A stretch of 35,467 bases of DNA, taken from contig JAFGXN010000147.1 in NCBI GenBank assembly GCA_016936615.1, positions 1 to 35,467 of the forward strand, given 5' to 3'. A model generated the notes under the pieces. It did no database searches and was not told where the DNA came from. It saw only the letters and a list, made by a program, of their open reading frames with translations. Below are positions 1 through 8,148 of the stretch, piece after piece. Each line of letters opens with the position of its first letter. Position 1 is the first letter of the stretch. The stretch comes from Spirochaetales bacterium (GTDB lineage Bacteria; Spirochaetota; Spirochaetia; JAFGXN01). The position numbers and the translations under genes were made by a program.

Positions 1-1
1 G

Positions 2-220
2 TGTCCACTATGGGCTTTTTGGATAAATGAATTACGTGATTACAAAATTATTAATTTAATCCTCTTTGTCCTAGGAATATTGACCTTTGTATTGTTTATT
101 TTATCAGAAAATAAATCATCAGGTTTTTTGAAATTTACTGGATTGTTTCAAAGAGTCAATTTGATAATATTATATGGAGTATTAATAATAAATTATCAAA
201 AAATGATAATTCATGGATAG
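2..220 (+). CDS. C-terminal part of a membrane protein (DUF998-like), cut by the window edge
   Basis: An open frame enters from the left edge and ends at TAG 218-220, giving 72 residues without a start. It contains a strongly hydrophobic segment (INLILFVLGILTFVLFIL), then a polar stretch, the motif GLFQRV and a second hydrophobic segment (LIILYGVLII). The pattern of late membrane segments separated by a G-L-x-Q-R motif resembles the end of DUF998-type integral membrane proteins, but too little is present to be sure. The reading frame is real-looking because it is uninterrupted in an AT-rich region full of stops and has a membrane-protein composition. Function is unknown. Confidence 0.5.
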   Translation, partial: CPLWAFWINELRDYKIINLILFVLGILTFVLFILSENKSSGFLKFTGLFQRVNLIILYGVLIINYQKMIIHG

Positions 221-279
221 TTGCCGAATTCTTCATCTAGCAGCGAATATGTGCTCTGATTTGCTCCGGCCTTCGACAA

Positions 280-325
280 ATCTAACACTTCGTGGTATAT
301 TTCACATATTCACGGAACGTTATCT
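280..325 (+). repeat. Imperfect inverted repeat, possible integron attC-like site
   Basis: Between the first two genes the arms AACACTTCGTG (284-294) and CACGGAACGTT (311-321) can fold as an imperfect hairpin (8 of 11 positions paired). The outer left box ATCTAAC (280-286) fits the attC R'' consensus RYYYAAC. The right box GTTATCT (319-325) keeps the GTT but not the following RRR. Upstream, AGCGAAT and ATTTGCT (within about 242-265) form another small inverted repeat. Treponema denticola is known to carry a chromosomal integron with many small cassettes, so an attC relic is conceivable; the match is weak and the site is short. Confidence 0.25.
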
Positions 326-357
326 GCAATTACCATTTTTTAAGAAAAGGAGGAAAA

Positions 358-735
358 ATGAAAAAGGTATTTTTTATTATCTTTATGCTTTTATCACTTA
401 ATTCATTATCTGCAAAACGGGCCGCTCCTAAAGAGGTTCAATCAATTGAATACCAAGGCCTGAGATACGTTGTGATTGAATGGGGTTGGGAAGTCGATAT
501 AAGACAAAATGGTGGAATAATTGAAATATGGGACATTGAGAAGAATATATTGATAAAAAGAAAAATCATTTATAAAATAAGGTACAACCCATTTTTGGAA
601 AGGGATGTACAAGATATTTTCATTACCAAATTAGAGATTAGCGAAAAAGGGGATTTTCTGATTATTACAGATGAGAAAGAAAGGATTTATTATATGAATC
701 TTAGGAATTTCAAAGTTCATAGAAAAAGAGAGTAA
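358..735 (+). CDS. Small exported protein of unknown function
   Basis: This encodes 125 residues. The start at 358 is chosen over the upstream ATG at 292 because AAAGGAGG (346-353) sits directly in front of it and the protein then opens with a signal peptide (MKKVFFIIFMLLSLNSLSA, likely cleaved after LSA). The mature part is rich in beta-type alternation (YRVVIEWGW-like, IIEIWDIEKNILIKRKI, DFLIITDEKERIYYMNL), which suggests a small beta-sheet or single propeller-blade-like fold in the periplasm or on the surface. No family is recognised. It stands alone between an attC-like hairpin and a long AT-rich spacer, as a gene cassette would, though that reading is speculative. Confidence 0.65.
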   Translation: MKKVFFIIFMLLSLNSLSAKRAAPKEVQSIEYQGLRYVVIEWGWEVDIRQNGGIIEIWDIEKNILIKRKIIYKIRYNPFLERDVQDIFITKLEISEKGDFLIITDEKERIYYMNLRNFKVHRKRE

Positions 736-837
736 TAAGAATTGAAAATGATAAAGTATTGATGATAGGAAAGATGCATATTGTTAATTAAGTCAGATCT
801 TTATATAACAAAGCTTACTAGCTACGCTAAGAGTTAC

Positions 838-867
838 TTGACAGTAATCCTTTTTGTGAAGTAATAT
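838..867 (+). promoter_or_regulatory. Sigma-70-type promoter for the lipoprotein at 973
   Basis: TTGACA at 838-843 and TAATAT at 862-867 are separated by 18 bases. This predicts transcription from about 874 and a leader of roughly 100 bases before the lipoprotein start. It is the only recognisable element in the spacer 736-972, which is otherwise AT-rich and holds no convincing gene. Confidence 0.55.
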
Positions 868-972
868 CGTAAATAAATGTGATATTTTGTGTATACTTCT
901 GATTTTTATAATTAAAAACATTCACAATATGCAAATGGAACATTTTAACAAATTTTATATATGGTGAGAATT

Positions 973-1431
973 ATGAAAATTAAATCATTTCTAATTGTTC
1001 TGGCTTGTCTATTTTTTCTATCTTGTGGACAAAAAGAATATAATGATATCTATTCAAAAAGTACTCTTTCATTTGAAGATTGCAAAAATACTAAATTTGC
1101 GTCATGGTTGCTGCAAAAAGAGACTGGTATAAAAGTTGATCCGAATAAATTGCAGGTTTGTATTAACTCTGCTTATGTAGTGTATAATGGAGGCCCAGTT
1201 CCAGGCTTAATAAGAGATTTTCCTGTATATTATAAATTTCCTATTGATGAAAAAGAATATAATTGCTATAAATTGCGATTTATTTTAGATTTTATTTATG
1301 GTGACTGGAGCTTTTCCTCAGAGTATGAAAAGATTTCCTTTGCTTTGATGAACAAACATGATTTACAGTGTGAAATTGATAAAGATACAATAATTTTTGG
1401 CATGAGAAATTCAGAGTTGGTTGCACCTTAG
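973..1431 (+). CDS. Small lipoprotein of unknown function
   Basis: This encodes 152 residues. The in-frame ATG at 961 has nothing resembling a ribosome-binding site, whereas the ATG at 973 is preceded by GGTGAG at a suitable distance and begins exactly at a lipoprotein signal (MKIKSFLIVLACLFFLSCGQ), so 973 is preferred. The lipobox LSCG predicts lipidation of Cys18-19 and anchoring in the inner or outer membrane. The mature region has several further cysteines (CKNTKF, QVCIN, NCYKL, QCEID), so disulphides are possible. No domain family is recognised. It is a single-gene unit between its own promoter and the promoter of the next gene. Confidence 0.65.
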   Translation: MKIKSFLIVLACLFFLSCGQKEYNDIYSKSTLSFEDCKNTKFASWLLQKETGIKVDPNKLQVCINSAYVVYNGGPVPGLIRDFPVYYKFPIDEKEYNCYKLRFILDFIYGDWSFSSEYEKISFALMNKHDLQCEIDKDTIIFGMRNSELVAP

Positions 1432-1454
1432 ATTCTACATTTCTCTCTTTTTTC

Positions 1455-1483
1455 TTCCAAAATCATAATTCCTATGATATAAT
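1455..1483 (+). promoter_or_regulatory. Extended -10 promoter for the PaxB-like gene
   Basis: TGATATAAT (1475-1483) is an extended -10 (TGn plus TATAAT). TTCCAA at 1455-1460 stands 17 bases upstream as a weak -35. The ribosome-binding site AGGAG and the ATG at 1510 follow. Confidence 0.55.
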
Positions 1484-1509
1484 CAGTTATTAATTCATAG
1501 GAGATAAAA

Positions 1510-2343
1510 ATGAGTACGTTTCAAGTATTAATGCTGTTTTGTGGTATCTTTTGGACTGCCACATATATGTTAATTATTTATCAAGGTTTCAAAGACAAGA
1601 GTTATGGTATGCCTATTGCTGCCTTGTGTGCGAATATTTCGTGGGAGTTTATCTTTGCTTTTACTCCTCCAATCTATGAGCACTCTACTATGCAGAGGAT
1701 TATAAATGTCCTTTGGTTTGCCTTTGATTTAGTGATTATCTACCAATTACTACGCTACGGTTCTAAAGAGTTTAAGAATCTGCCTAAGACTATCTTTTAC
1801 GGCGGTTTTGGACTTGGGTTAGGTCTTGCTTTTGCTACTGTCTTCCTTCTTTCTGTGCAGATGAATGATGGTGATGGAGCTTATGCTGCTTTTGGTCAGA
1901 ATATGATGATGTCTATTCTGTTTATACCATTCTTATATCGACGTGGTGGATTGAAAGGTCAGTCAATCTGGATTGCTTTAACTAAGATGATAGGTACTGT
2001 TTTTTCTACAATAGCATTTTGGCTCTATGTTGGCTCTCCAAATTCGTTATTGAATTATTCTGTTTCTGAATTTTCTCAAATAGATCCTGCGATTTTAAAT
2101 CCAGAATTATTGAATGTGCCTTTTTCTGAATTTTTGCAGACGACAGCAAATCTCAAAGACTCTGTCTTGATGCCAGTCTTCTACGTTGGAACAACTATTT
2201 TTGATATTGCTTATGTTGTTCTGGTTATTCTTGTCATGAAGGGTGTCTTGAACTTTGGTGATAAGGTTGAGCAGGGCGAGGTTATTACTAGTGGCGCTGA
2301 TGTTAAGGAAAAAGAGAGGGTCAAAGAGGCCGAGCTTGTCTAG
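1510..2343 (+). CDS. Integral-membrane terpene cyclase-like protein (PaxB/Pyr4 family)
   Basis: This encodes 277 residues with about seven hydrophobic membrane spans. Residues 31-50 read SYGMPIAALCANISWEFIFA, the signature stretch of the PaxB/Pyr4 family of membrane terpene cyclases, best known from fungal meroterpenoid and indole-diterpene pathways. Those enzymes protonate an epoxide or alkene using two conserved acids; here the candidates are Glu46 in WEF and Asp232 in FDIAYV near the last span. Another acid, Asp73 (FDLVIIYQ), also lies in a membrane segment. The protein is somewhat longer than the fungal enzymes (about 240) because of a polar loop at about 177-218 and a charged C-tail. It has its own promoter and terminator, and no prenyltransferase or oxygenase lies beside it, so the substrate is unknown. 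Family recognition is from memory of the motif; cyclase activity is inference. Confidence 0.7.
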   Translation: MSTFQVLMLFCGIFWTATYMLIIYQGFKDKSYGMPIAALCANISWEFIFAFTPPIYEHSTMQRIINVLWFAFDLVIIYQLLRYGSKEFKNLPKTIFYGGFGLGLGLAFATVFLLSVQMNDGDGAYAAFGQNMMMSILFIPFLYRRGGLKGQSIWIALTKMIGTVFSTIAFWLYVGSPNSLLNYSVSEFSQIDPAILNPELLNVPFSEFLQTTANLKDSVLMPVFYVGTTIFDIAYVVLVILVMKGVLNFGDKVEQGEVITSGADVKEKERVKEAELV

Positions 2344-2360
2344 CTTTTTCTTATGACACA

Positions 2361-2398
2361 AAAAAAGTGAGAACTTATTGAAGCTCTCACTTTTTTTT
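2361..2398. terminator. Bidirectional terminator between the PaxB-like gene and asnS
   Basis: GTGAGAACTT (2367-2376) pairs with AAGCTCTCAC (2381-2390) with one mismatch around the loop ATTG. It has an A-run before and a T-run after, so it can stop transcription from both converging genes. Confidence 0.85.
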
Positions 2399-2413
2399 AT
2401 GTAAAAATAATAA

Positions 2414-3799
2414 TTAGAAGTTAGCGTTGTTTACACTTCGTGGATACGGTATTACGTCTCTTATATTTGCAATACCAGTTACATAGAGAATCAATCTCTC
2501 GAAGCCTAGTCCAAATCCTGAGTGGGGGACTGTTCCATACTTTCTTAGGTCCATATACCACCAGTAATCTTTTGGATCCATTCCAGAATCTTTGATTCTT
2601 TGCTCAAGCTTGCCATAGTCGCTCTCCCTTTCACTTCCGCCGATAATCTCGCCTAGACGTGGGACAAGGATATCCATTGCTCTAACTGTCTTACCGTCAT
2701 CATTTAATTTCATGTAAAAAGCTTTGATCTCTTTAGGGTAGTCAGTTACGATTACTGGTTTTTTGAAGATCTCTTCGGTCAGGTATTTCTCATGCTCAGA
2801 CTGAAGATCAACTCCCCATTTTGGCAAGTATTCCCAGGTTCTGTCAGCTTTTTCAAGGTATTCCATAGCTTCTGTATAAGTGATTCGAGCAAACTCATTT
2901 TCGATAACGTTTTTCATTGTGTCAATTGTGCCTTTCTGAACAAAACTGTCAAAGAATGCCATATCTTCTGCACAGTTATCAAGGATATATTTTAATACAT
3001 ATTTGATAAACTCTTCTGCAATATCCATGTTGCCTTCAAGGTGGCAAAAAGCCATCTCTGGTTCAATCATCCAGAACTCAGCAAGGTGTCGCGTTGTGTT
3101 TGAGTTCTCAGCTCGGAAGGTTGGTCCAAAAGTGTAGATGTTTGATAGGGCACAAGCATATGTCTCACCAGATAACTGACCGCTTACGGTTAATGAGGTC
3201 TGTTTCCCAAAGAAATCTTGAGTAAAATCAACTGCACCATCCTCAGTTTTTGGCACATTGTTCAAATCCATTGTTGTGACTTGGAACATCTCTCCAGCAC
3301 CCTCGCAATCACTCGCCGTGATAATTGGTGTGTGTACATATAGGAATCCTTTCTCCTGAAAAAACTTATGGACAGCAAAGCTTGCAGCGCTTCGAACCCG
3401 CGCAACTGCCCCGATAATATTAGTTCGAGGCCGAAGGTGCGCGATCTCTCGTAAAAATTCAATCGTATGTCGCTTTTTCTGCAGTGGATAATCTTCAGGT
3501 GCTTCCCCGACAATTTCTAGTTCTTCACCAAGAACTTCAACTTTCTGCTGACCGCCTAATGACTCAACTAATTGCCCTTTTACGACAACACTTGCGCCAG
3601 TTGAGGCCTTAGCCAATAGCTCTGTTGAGAATCCTTTTTCCTTATCAATAACCACCTGTATGTTTGACATACACGATCCATCGTTTATAGCAAGAAAAAC
3701 AACGTTTTTCGAATCTCTTTTTGTCCTAATCCAACCCTTAACAACAATTGGTTGATCGATATTGGTTGATTGTAATATATCTTTAACTCTTTCTTCCAT
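2414..3799 (-). CDS. asnS: Asparaginyl-tRNA synthetase
   Basis: This 461-residue protein charges tRNA-Asn with asparagine using ATP. The N-terminal OB-fold anticodon-binding domain covers about residues 17-100 ([17 protein letters not shown]). The class II catalytic core follows, with motif 2 at about 228-248 ([20 protein letters not shown]) and motif 3 near the C-terminus ([13 protein letters not shown]). The [10 protein letters not shown] sequence separates AsnRS from AspRS. Length is normal for the family. The start ATG has AGGAG seven bases upstream on the minus strand. It is divergent from the six-gene operon at 3947 and convergent with the PaxB-like gene. Because asnS is present, the organism need not rely only on the transamidation route for Asn-tRNA. 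Confidence 0.97.
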   Translation of the reverse strand: MEERVKDILQSTNIDQPIVVKGWIRTKRDSKNVVFLAINDGSCMSNIQVVIDKEKGFSTELLAKASTGASVVVKGQLVESLGGQQKVEVLGEELEIVGEAPEDYPLQKKRHTIEFLREIAHLRPRTNIIGAVARVRSAASFAVHKFFQEKGFLYVHTPIITASDCEGAGEMFQVTTMDLNNVPKTEDGAVDFTQDFFGKQTSLTVSGQLSGETYACALSNIYTFGPTFRAENSNTTRHLAEFWMIEPEMAFCHLEGNMDIAEEFIKYVLKYILDNCAEDMAFFDSFVQKGTIDTMKNVIENEFARITYTEAMEYLEKADRTWEYLPKWGVDLQSEHEKYLTEEIFKKPVIVTDYPKEIKAFYMKLNDDGKTVRAMDILVPRLGEIIGGSERESDYGKLEQRIKDSGMDPKDYWWYMDLRKYGTVPHSGFGLGFERLILYVTGIANIRDVIPYPRSVNNANF

Positions 3800-3826
3800 T
3801 TTATAACTCCTAAAAATATCTCTTTC

Positions 3827-3855
3827 TTTTTATCATTTTTTCTACTAATAGTCAA
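3827..3855 (-). promoter_or_regulatory. Candidate asnS promoter
   Basis: On the minus strand TTGACT (3850-3855) and TAAAAA (3827-3832) are 17 bases apart. The AGGAG ribosome-binding site and the asnS ATG follow about 20 bases later. The -35 is good and the -10 weak. Confidence 0.4.
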
Positions 3856-3912
3856 ATAACTGAAATATTAAAATCTTCTTTTTTGAAATATATTATATTT
3901 TCTTAATAGATA

Positions 3913-3940
3913 TTGAAAATTTTTTATAAATGACTAACAT
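3913..3940 (+). promoter_or_regulatory. Promoter giving a probably leaderless mRNA for the 3947 operon
   Basis: TTGAAA (3913-3918) and TAACAT (3935-3940) are 16 bases apart. Only six bases separate the -10 from the ATG at 3947, so the transcript should begin at or next to the start codon. The nearby AGAGGT is just one base from the ATG, too close to act as a normal ribosome-binding site. Confidence 0.5.
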
Positions 3941-3946
3941 AGAGGT

Positions 3947-4690
3947 ATGGGATCTATTATATCATTTTTCGTAGTATTATTATTGTCATTTATAATTGTT
4001 CGTGCTGGAACTACAATGTTGTATCTAACTGGTATGAGTTATGATGTTGCAAAATTCCAGGCACGTAGCGCTTTCACTGGAACTGGGTTTACCTCGCAGG
4101 AGTCAGAGATGATCTTAGCTCATCCTGTCAGGCGAAAGATTATCCTATCTTTGATGTTAATCGGTAATATCGGATTTGTCTCTTTTGTCTCATCGTTGAT
4201 TATCTCGTTTTCAAGTCCAACTAATAAGTTAGGGACTTTTTTAAACTTTTTATACATTATAATTGGTCTTGTTCTTCTGTTGTTACTATCGAAGAGCAAG
4301 TTGGTCGAGAAGGGGTTAGGTAAGATTATTGAAAAATTTTTGATAAAGTTTACACAGATACATGTTCAGGATTATGAATCTCTATTAAATATTTCAGGAA
4401 AATTTGATATTATCAAGGTTCCAGTTGTAGACGATTCCTGGTTAGGTGATAAGAAATTGCAGGAGTTATCTCTCTCAGCCGAGGGGATGCTTGTTCTTGG
4501 AATTGAAAAATCTGATGGATACTACATCGGGGCGCCTAAAGGCTCTTCGTTAATTACCTTTGGTGATCAAATTGTCTTGTATGGACGTGAGAAGTCGATC
4601 AAGAATCTTGTTGACAGAAAGGCTGGCGAGGAAGGTGATGCAGCTCATCTTGCTGCGGTCGATTATTATAAGAAAAACTACAAGGAATAG
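3947..4690 (+). CDS. Membrane protein with a C-terminal TrkA-C (RCK_C) domain
   Basis: This encodes 247 residues. Four hydrophobic spans lie at about residues 2-30, 65-88, 98-118 and nearby. A cytosolic domain of roughly residues 150-235 follows, containing the TrkA-C pattern (IIKVPVVDDSWLGDKKLQEL, then GMLVLGIEKSDGYYIGAPKG and ITFGDQIVLYG). RCK_C domains sense small ligands such as nucleotides or ions and gate potassium channels and transporters. The conserved patch QARSAFTGTGFTSQESE between the spans is typical of this stand-alone family and resembles pore loops of Trk proteins, but a transport role is not established. It opens the operon, two bases before the next gene, and its likely mRNA start coincides with the ATG. 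Confidence 0.8.
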   Translation: MGSIISFFVVLLLSFIIVRAGTTMLYLTGMSYDVAKFQARSAFTGTGFTSQESEMILAHPVRRKIILSLMLIGNIGFVSFVSSLIISFSSPTNKLGTFLNFLYIIIGLVLLLLLSKSKLVEKGLGKIIEKFLIKFTQIHVQDYESLLNISGKFDIIKVPVVDDSWLGDKKLQELSLSAEGMLVLGIEKSDGYYIGAPKGSSLITFGDQIVLYGREKSIKNLVDRKAGEEGDAAHLAAVDYYKKNYKE

Positions 4691-4692
4691 TC

Positions 4693-5031
4693 ATGAATTT
4701 TAGAATTATTGGTACAAATAAATCTAATGAGACAAAAAAGATTATTAGATTTTTTAAAGAGAGAAATATAAGTTTTCAGTTTGTAGATATTGGTTCTGGT
4801 GATTTAAATAGTGGCGAATTAGGTAAAATTTTTGCTTCACTTGGCGCTGATAACTTATTAGACGAGGATTCAAAAGCCTATCAGAAGAAGGGGCTAAAAT
4901 ATATGGATTTTGATGCGCAGGAGGAAATTTCAGAGAATTTAGAGCTTTTGCGAATCCCAATCCTACGTGCTGGGGATAAATTCTATTGCCAGCCAGATCA
5001 AGATTTTTTAAATGAAATTATACAGAAATAA
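4693..5031 (+). CDS. ArsC/Spx-like thioredoxin-fold protein without the usual cysteine
   Basis: This 112-residue protein has the ArsC-family layout: beta strand, GTNKSNETKKIIRFFKERNI helix, FQFVDI strand, and late LRIPILRAGDKFYCQP resembling the cis-proline (IPI) region. In arsenate reductases and Spx the segment after the first strand carries a catalytic Cys (GxxxCxxTRK). Here the equivalent position is Ser or Asn, and the only Cys lies near residue 98. The protein therefore probably lacks arsenate-reductase chemistry and may act as a binding or regulatory module. It starts two bases after the TrkA-C gene and is nine bases before the hydrolase gene, so it is clearly co-transcribed. Confidence 0.7.
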   Translation: MNFRIIGTNKSNETKKIIRFFKERNISFQFVDIGSGDLNSGELGKIFASLGADNLLDEDSKAYQKKGLKYMDFDAQEEISENLELLRIPILRAGDKFYCQPDQDFLNEIIQK

Positions 5032-5040
5032 GGAAAAAAT

Positions 5041-5865
5041 ATGTCTATTTACCATGTTCTAGGTTCTGGTTCTGATGCAAATTCTTATGTATTTGGGGAT
5101 GGGGAAGATTTCTATCTAGTTGATGCTGGTTTCAGTTGTAAGCAACTTTGTATTCGGTTAGGCGAGGTTGGTATTGCTCCAGAACAAATTCGAGCAATCT
5201 TTCTAACACATACTCATGGCGACCATTTCAGAGGTGTCTCTGTATTTAGCAGAAAATTCCAGGTTCCTGTTATCGGTCATAAGAGCTTATATTACGATAG
5301 GTCTAAGGTCTACCAATCTGTTGATATCTCTCACAATAAGGATTTGATTATAAAAAATTGCAAGTTTCACGCCTTTAAGACTTACCATGACTCTGAAGGA
5401 TCTTCTGGTTACTTTTTTGATCTAAATGGCTTTAATCTCTCTGTCATAACCGATACTGGTTACTATTGTCAGAAGATGCTTGAGATTGCGTCGAAGAGTA
5501 ATGTTGTCTTTCTAGAATCCAACTACGATGAGCAGATGCTAGCTAACGGCGATTATCCACAAGATTTAAAGAGGCGGATTGCATCAAAGCATGGACATCT
5601 CTCGAATAACCAGGCATGTGATTTTTTAACAGAATTAGCTGTTCTTATGGGAAAAAATGAGAATGAAGCAATCCAGATTGCTGATAGTTCTACTATCGAT
5701 GTCTATCTTTGTCACTTATCTTTGAATAATAATACTTTGCAACGAGTAGAAAGTGGGTTAAAATTACTAAAATGTGATAATTTTAATATAACAGTTTGCC
5801 CTAGGGGCGAGATTGTTATTGGTAAACAAGCTGAAAGGGGGCTTATAAATGGATCAATTATCTAA
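5041..5865 (+). CDS. Metallo-beta-lactamase-fold hydrolase (YycJ/WalJ-like)
   Basis: This encodes 274 residues. The metal-binding motif HTHGDH sits at about residues 57-62, preceded by a strand and DAGFSCKQL. Further ligands fit TYHDSEGSSGYFF, the Asp in VITDTGYY, and the late KHGHLSN. This arrangement, with SSGY and VITDTG, matches the MBL subfamily that includes B. subtilis YycJ/WalJ, cytosolic nucleases or phosphodiesterases linked to DNA repair and cell-wall signalling. There is no signal peptide. The last 17 bases overlap the start of the acyl-CoA synthetase gene, implying translational coupling. The precise substrate cannot be read from the sequence. Confidence 0.85.
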   Translation: MSIYHVLGSGSDANSYVFGDGEDFYLVDAGFSCKQLCIRLGEVGIAPEQIRAIFLTHTHGDHFRGVSVFSRKFQVPVIGHKSLYYDRSKVYQSVDISHNKDLIIKNCKFHAFKTYHDSEGSSGYFFDLNGFNLSVITDTGYYCQKMLEIASKSNVVFLESNYDEQMLANGDYPQDLKRRIASKHGHLSNNQACDFLTELAVLMGKNENEAIQIADSSTIDVYLCHLSLNNNTLQRVESGLKLLKCDNFNITVCPRGEIVIGKQAERGLINGSII

Positions 5866-7597
5866 AAGAACTATGAATCAATTCCTAGTGTATCTAGCAA
5901 AGAAACATACAAATAACGATGCGGTGGCATATGTTGGAGAGGAGGCTTTTTCCTATAATGATCTTATCAAATCTTCATATTACTTCTCTCAAGTTTTAAA
6001 CAGTAACGGAATTAAACCTGGCGATAAGGTTGCCTTAATCTCAGAGAATAGTCCATGGTGGGTATTTACATATATTGCGGTTGTTGCTTCTGGTAGAACA
6101 ATTGTTCCTATCTTGCCTGATTTTTCAGACGAGGATGTCATAAATATTGTTAAACATAGTGATGCAAAGGCTGTCGTTGTCTCTCCTAAAATTTATAAGC
6201 GAGTTTTGAAGCAGAACAAGACATTTGCTCCTAAGTTTTTCTGTTCGGAAGGATTTGAACAGATTCCTCACAAGGTTGCAAACCTTTCAGATTTTATTTT
6301 AGATAAAAAAAGCTATCTTGATAAGTTTGAGAATTTCGATTTAGGTGCTATTCTTGAATTCTTTGAATCAGTTCACATCGAAGAAGATGATTTGTGTTCG
6401 TTGATCTATACTTCAGGAACTACTGGTATGTCTAAGGGAGTTATGCTATCTCATAAGAATATACTTTTTGATGCAATTCTTTCGACTACAGTCCCTCCAA
6501 AAAAGAAGATAAATAATACACTCTCTATTCTTCCTCTAGCACATACATATGAGTGTACTCTCGGTATGGTTGCAATTCTTTACAAGGGCGCTAGAATCAA
6601 TTACCTTAAGCGTGGTCTATCAATCTCTTCTCTTCTTTCTGCTTTGCGTACAGTCAAGCCGGAGATGATGTTCTCTGTTCCTCTGTTAATCGAGAAGATC
6701 TACAGGAAATCTGTCTACCAGAAATTTACTTCAAAGAAGACTACTGCTAAGATCTATTCAACAACTGCTGGACGGAAGATTTTGAACCGAATAGCTGGAA
6801 TTAAGCTGAAGAAGACATTTGGCGGACGGTTATTTTTCTTCGGGATTGGTGGTGCAGGTGTCGCAGCAGATGTTGAGCAGTTTTTGCGTGAGGCAAAATT
6901 CCCATATGCTATGGGTTATGGGTTGACAGAGACAGCACCACTGATTGTTGGGTGTTCTTTTGAGAGAAGTAAATTTAAATCGACTGGTCATCTATTGCCA
7001 GGTATCGAAGTTAAAATTGATAATCCAGACAAAGAGACAGGTGAAGGTGAAATTATTGTCAAAGGTGACAATGTAATGCTCGGTTACTACAAAGATAAGA
7101 AAAAGACTAAAGAGATCTTCACAGAGGATGGCTATCTTCGAACAGGCGATCTCGGTATCCTTGATGGCGAATACCTCTACATCAAGGGTCGTTTAAAGAA
7201 TATGATACTTGGACCAAGTGGTGAAAATATCTACCCAGAGATGATTGAGGCTGTAATAAATAAATTTGATTTTGTTGAAGATTCTTTAGTTTTTCAGGAT
7301 CCAGAGAAGGGGCTTGTTGCAAAGATTCACATCAACCAAGATGATTTAAAGGCTTATATGGAAAAGATTAAGGATCAGGCTGTCTCATGGGGTAAATCTG
7401 CAGAAGATTACTTAAAGCATCTCCAACAATCAATTAATACTAAATTAAGTAGCTTTTCTCGTGTAAGCCAGGTTGTGGAGCAGAAAGAACCTTTTAAGAA
7501 GACACCAACAAATAAGATTAAGAGATATCTGCATGATGGTCTTGATAAAGATGGTGTAGATAGTGCAGAAGAGGATGAAAAGACAGAAGGACAATAA
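5849..7597 (+). CDS. Long-chain fatty acid-CoA ligase (AMP-binding)
   Basis: This 582-residue ANL-superfamily enzyme activates a carboxylic acid to an acyl-AMP and then to the CoA thioester. The P-loop motif YTSGTTGMSKG is at 187-197, the A5 motif GYGLTE at 356-361, and RTGDLG at 431-436. The hinge and C-terminal domain are at 447-465 (KGRLKNMILGPSGENIYP), and a late Lys in FKKTPTNKIKRY fits the catalytic lysine. The overall pattern is that of long-chain acyl-CoA synthetases (FadD15/AasS-like) found in spirochaetes and anaerobes. A G-rich ribosome-binding site lies in the overlap with the preceding gene. It shares one base with the DJ-1-like gene downstream (TAATG). Likely use is incorporation of host fatty acids into lipids, since no beta-oxidation genes are nearby. 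Confidence 0.93.
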   Translation: MDQLSKRTMNQFLVYLAKKHTNNDAVAYVGEEAFSYNDLIKSSYYFSQVLNSNGIKPGDKVALISENSPWWVFTYIAVVASGRTIVPILPDFSDEDVINIVKHSDAKAVVVSPKIYKRVLKQNKTFAPKFFCSEGFEQIPHKVANLSDFILDKKSYLDKFENFDLGAILEFFESVHIEEDDLCSLIYTSGTTGMSKGVMLSHKNILFDAILSTTVPPKKKINNTLSILPLAHTYECTLGMVAILYKGARINYLKRGLSISSLLSALRTVKPEMMFSVPLLIEKIYRKSVYQKFTSKKTTAKIYSTTAGRKILNRIAGIKLKKTFGGRLFFFGIGGAGVAADVEQFLREAKFPYAMGYGLTETAPLIVGCSFERSKFKSTGHLLPGIEVKIDNPDKETGEGEIIVKGDNVMLGYYKDKKKTKEIFTEDGYLRTGDLGILDGEYLYIKGRLKNMILGPSGENIYPEMIEAVINKFDFVEDSLVFQDPEKGLVAKIHINQDDLKAYMEKIKDQAVSWGKSAEDYLKHLQQSINTKLSSFSRVSQVVEQKEPFKKTPTNKIKRYLHDGLDKDGVDSAEEDEKTEGQ

Positions 7598-8148
7598 TGA
7601 AAGTAGTTTATATTTTGTTAGCTGATGGATTTGAAGAGATTGAGTTTATTGCCCCTTACGATCTATTAAAGAGGGCAGATAACAAGGTTGTGACGATTGG
7701 AGTCACTGGTAAATCAGTAACCGGAGGGCATGGATTACTCTGTGAGGCTGATCTTGAGTTCTCGGAGATTGAGAGCTTGCCAGATTGTTTGGTTGTTCCA
7801 GGTGGACTTAATGGTGCAAAGAATATTGCTAATTCAGATATGGCAAATAAGCTGATTGCCAAGTGTGCAGATGAGGGAAGGATTGTTGCATCGTTATGTG
7901 CCTCTCCTGCTGTTGTCCTCTCGCCACTTGGTCTGCTAGATGGGAAGATCGCAACCTGTTACCCAGGATTTGAGCAAGAATTCTCTCATTCAACTAGGTT
8001 TTCCAAAGAAAAAGTCGTGGTCGATGGTAATTTAATCACTTCAAGAGGACCAGGCTGCGCCTATGACTTTGCGCTTGCGATTATTTCGCATCTTAATTCC
8101 AAAGAGAAGGCTGATGAAATTGCACAAAAAACAGTTTATAAATTATAG
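7597..8148 (+). CDS. DJ-1/PfpI (YajL-like) protein
   Basis: This encodes 183 residues. The fold is marked by YILLADGFEEIEFIAPYDLL (Glu14 equivalent to DJ-1 Glu18), CLVVPGGLNGAKN, and the nucleophile elbow VASLCASPAVVL with Cys101. GFEEIE and LCASPAV are characteristic of the DJ-1/YajL/ThiJ branch, linked to oxidative-stress protection and proposed repair of glycation damage. It is a cytosolic protein of normal length. The stop of the upstream ligase overlaps its ATG, and its last 35 bases overlap the following lipoprotein gene, so it is an internal gene of the operon. Confidence 0.93.
   Translation: MKVVYILLADGFEEIEFIAPYDLLKRADNKVVTIGVTGKSVTGGHGLLCEADLEFSEIESLPDCLVVPGGLNGAKNIANSDMANKLIAKCADEGRIVASLCASPAVVLSPLGLLDGKIATCYPGFEQEFSHSTRFSKEKVVVDGNLITSRGPGCAYDFALAIISHLNSKEKADEIAQKTVYKL

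Noticed and set aside
213-401. Plus-strand frame of 62 codons across the attC-like hairpin
   Set aside because: It overlaps the better supported gene at 358 in another frame and lacks a ribosome-binding site.
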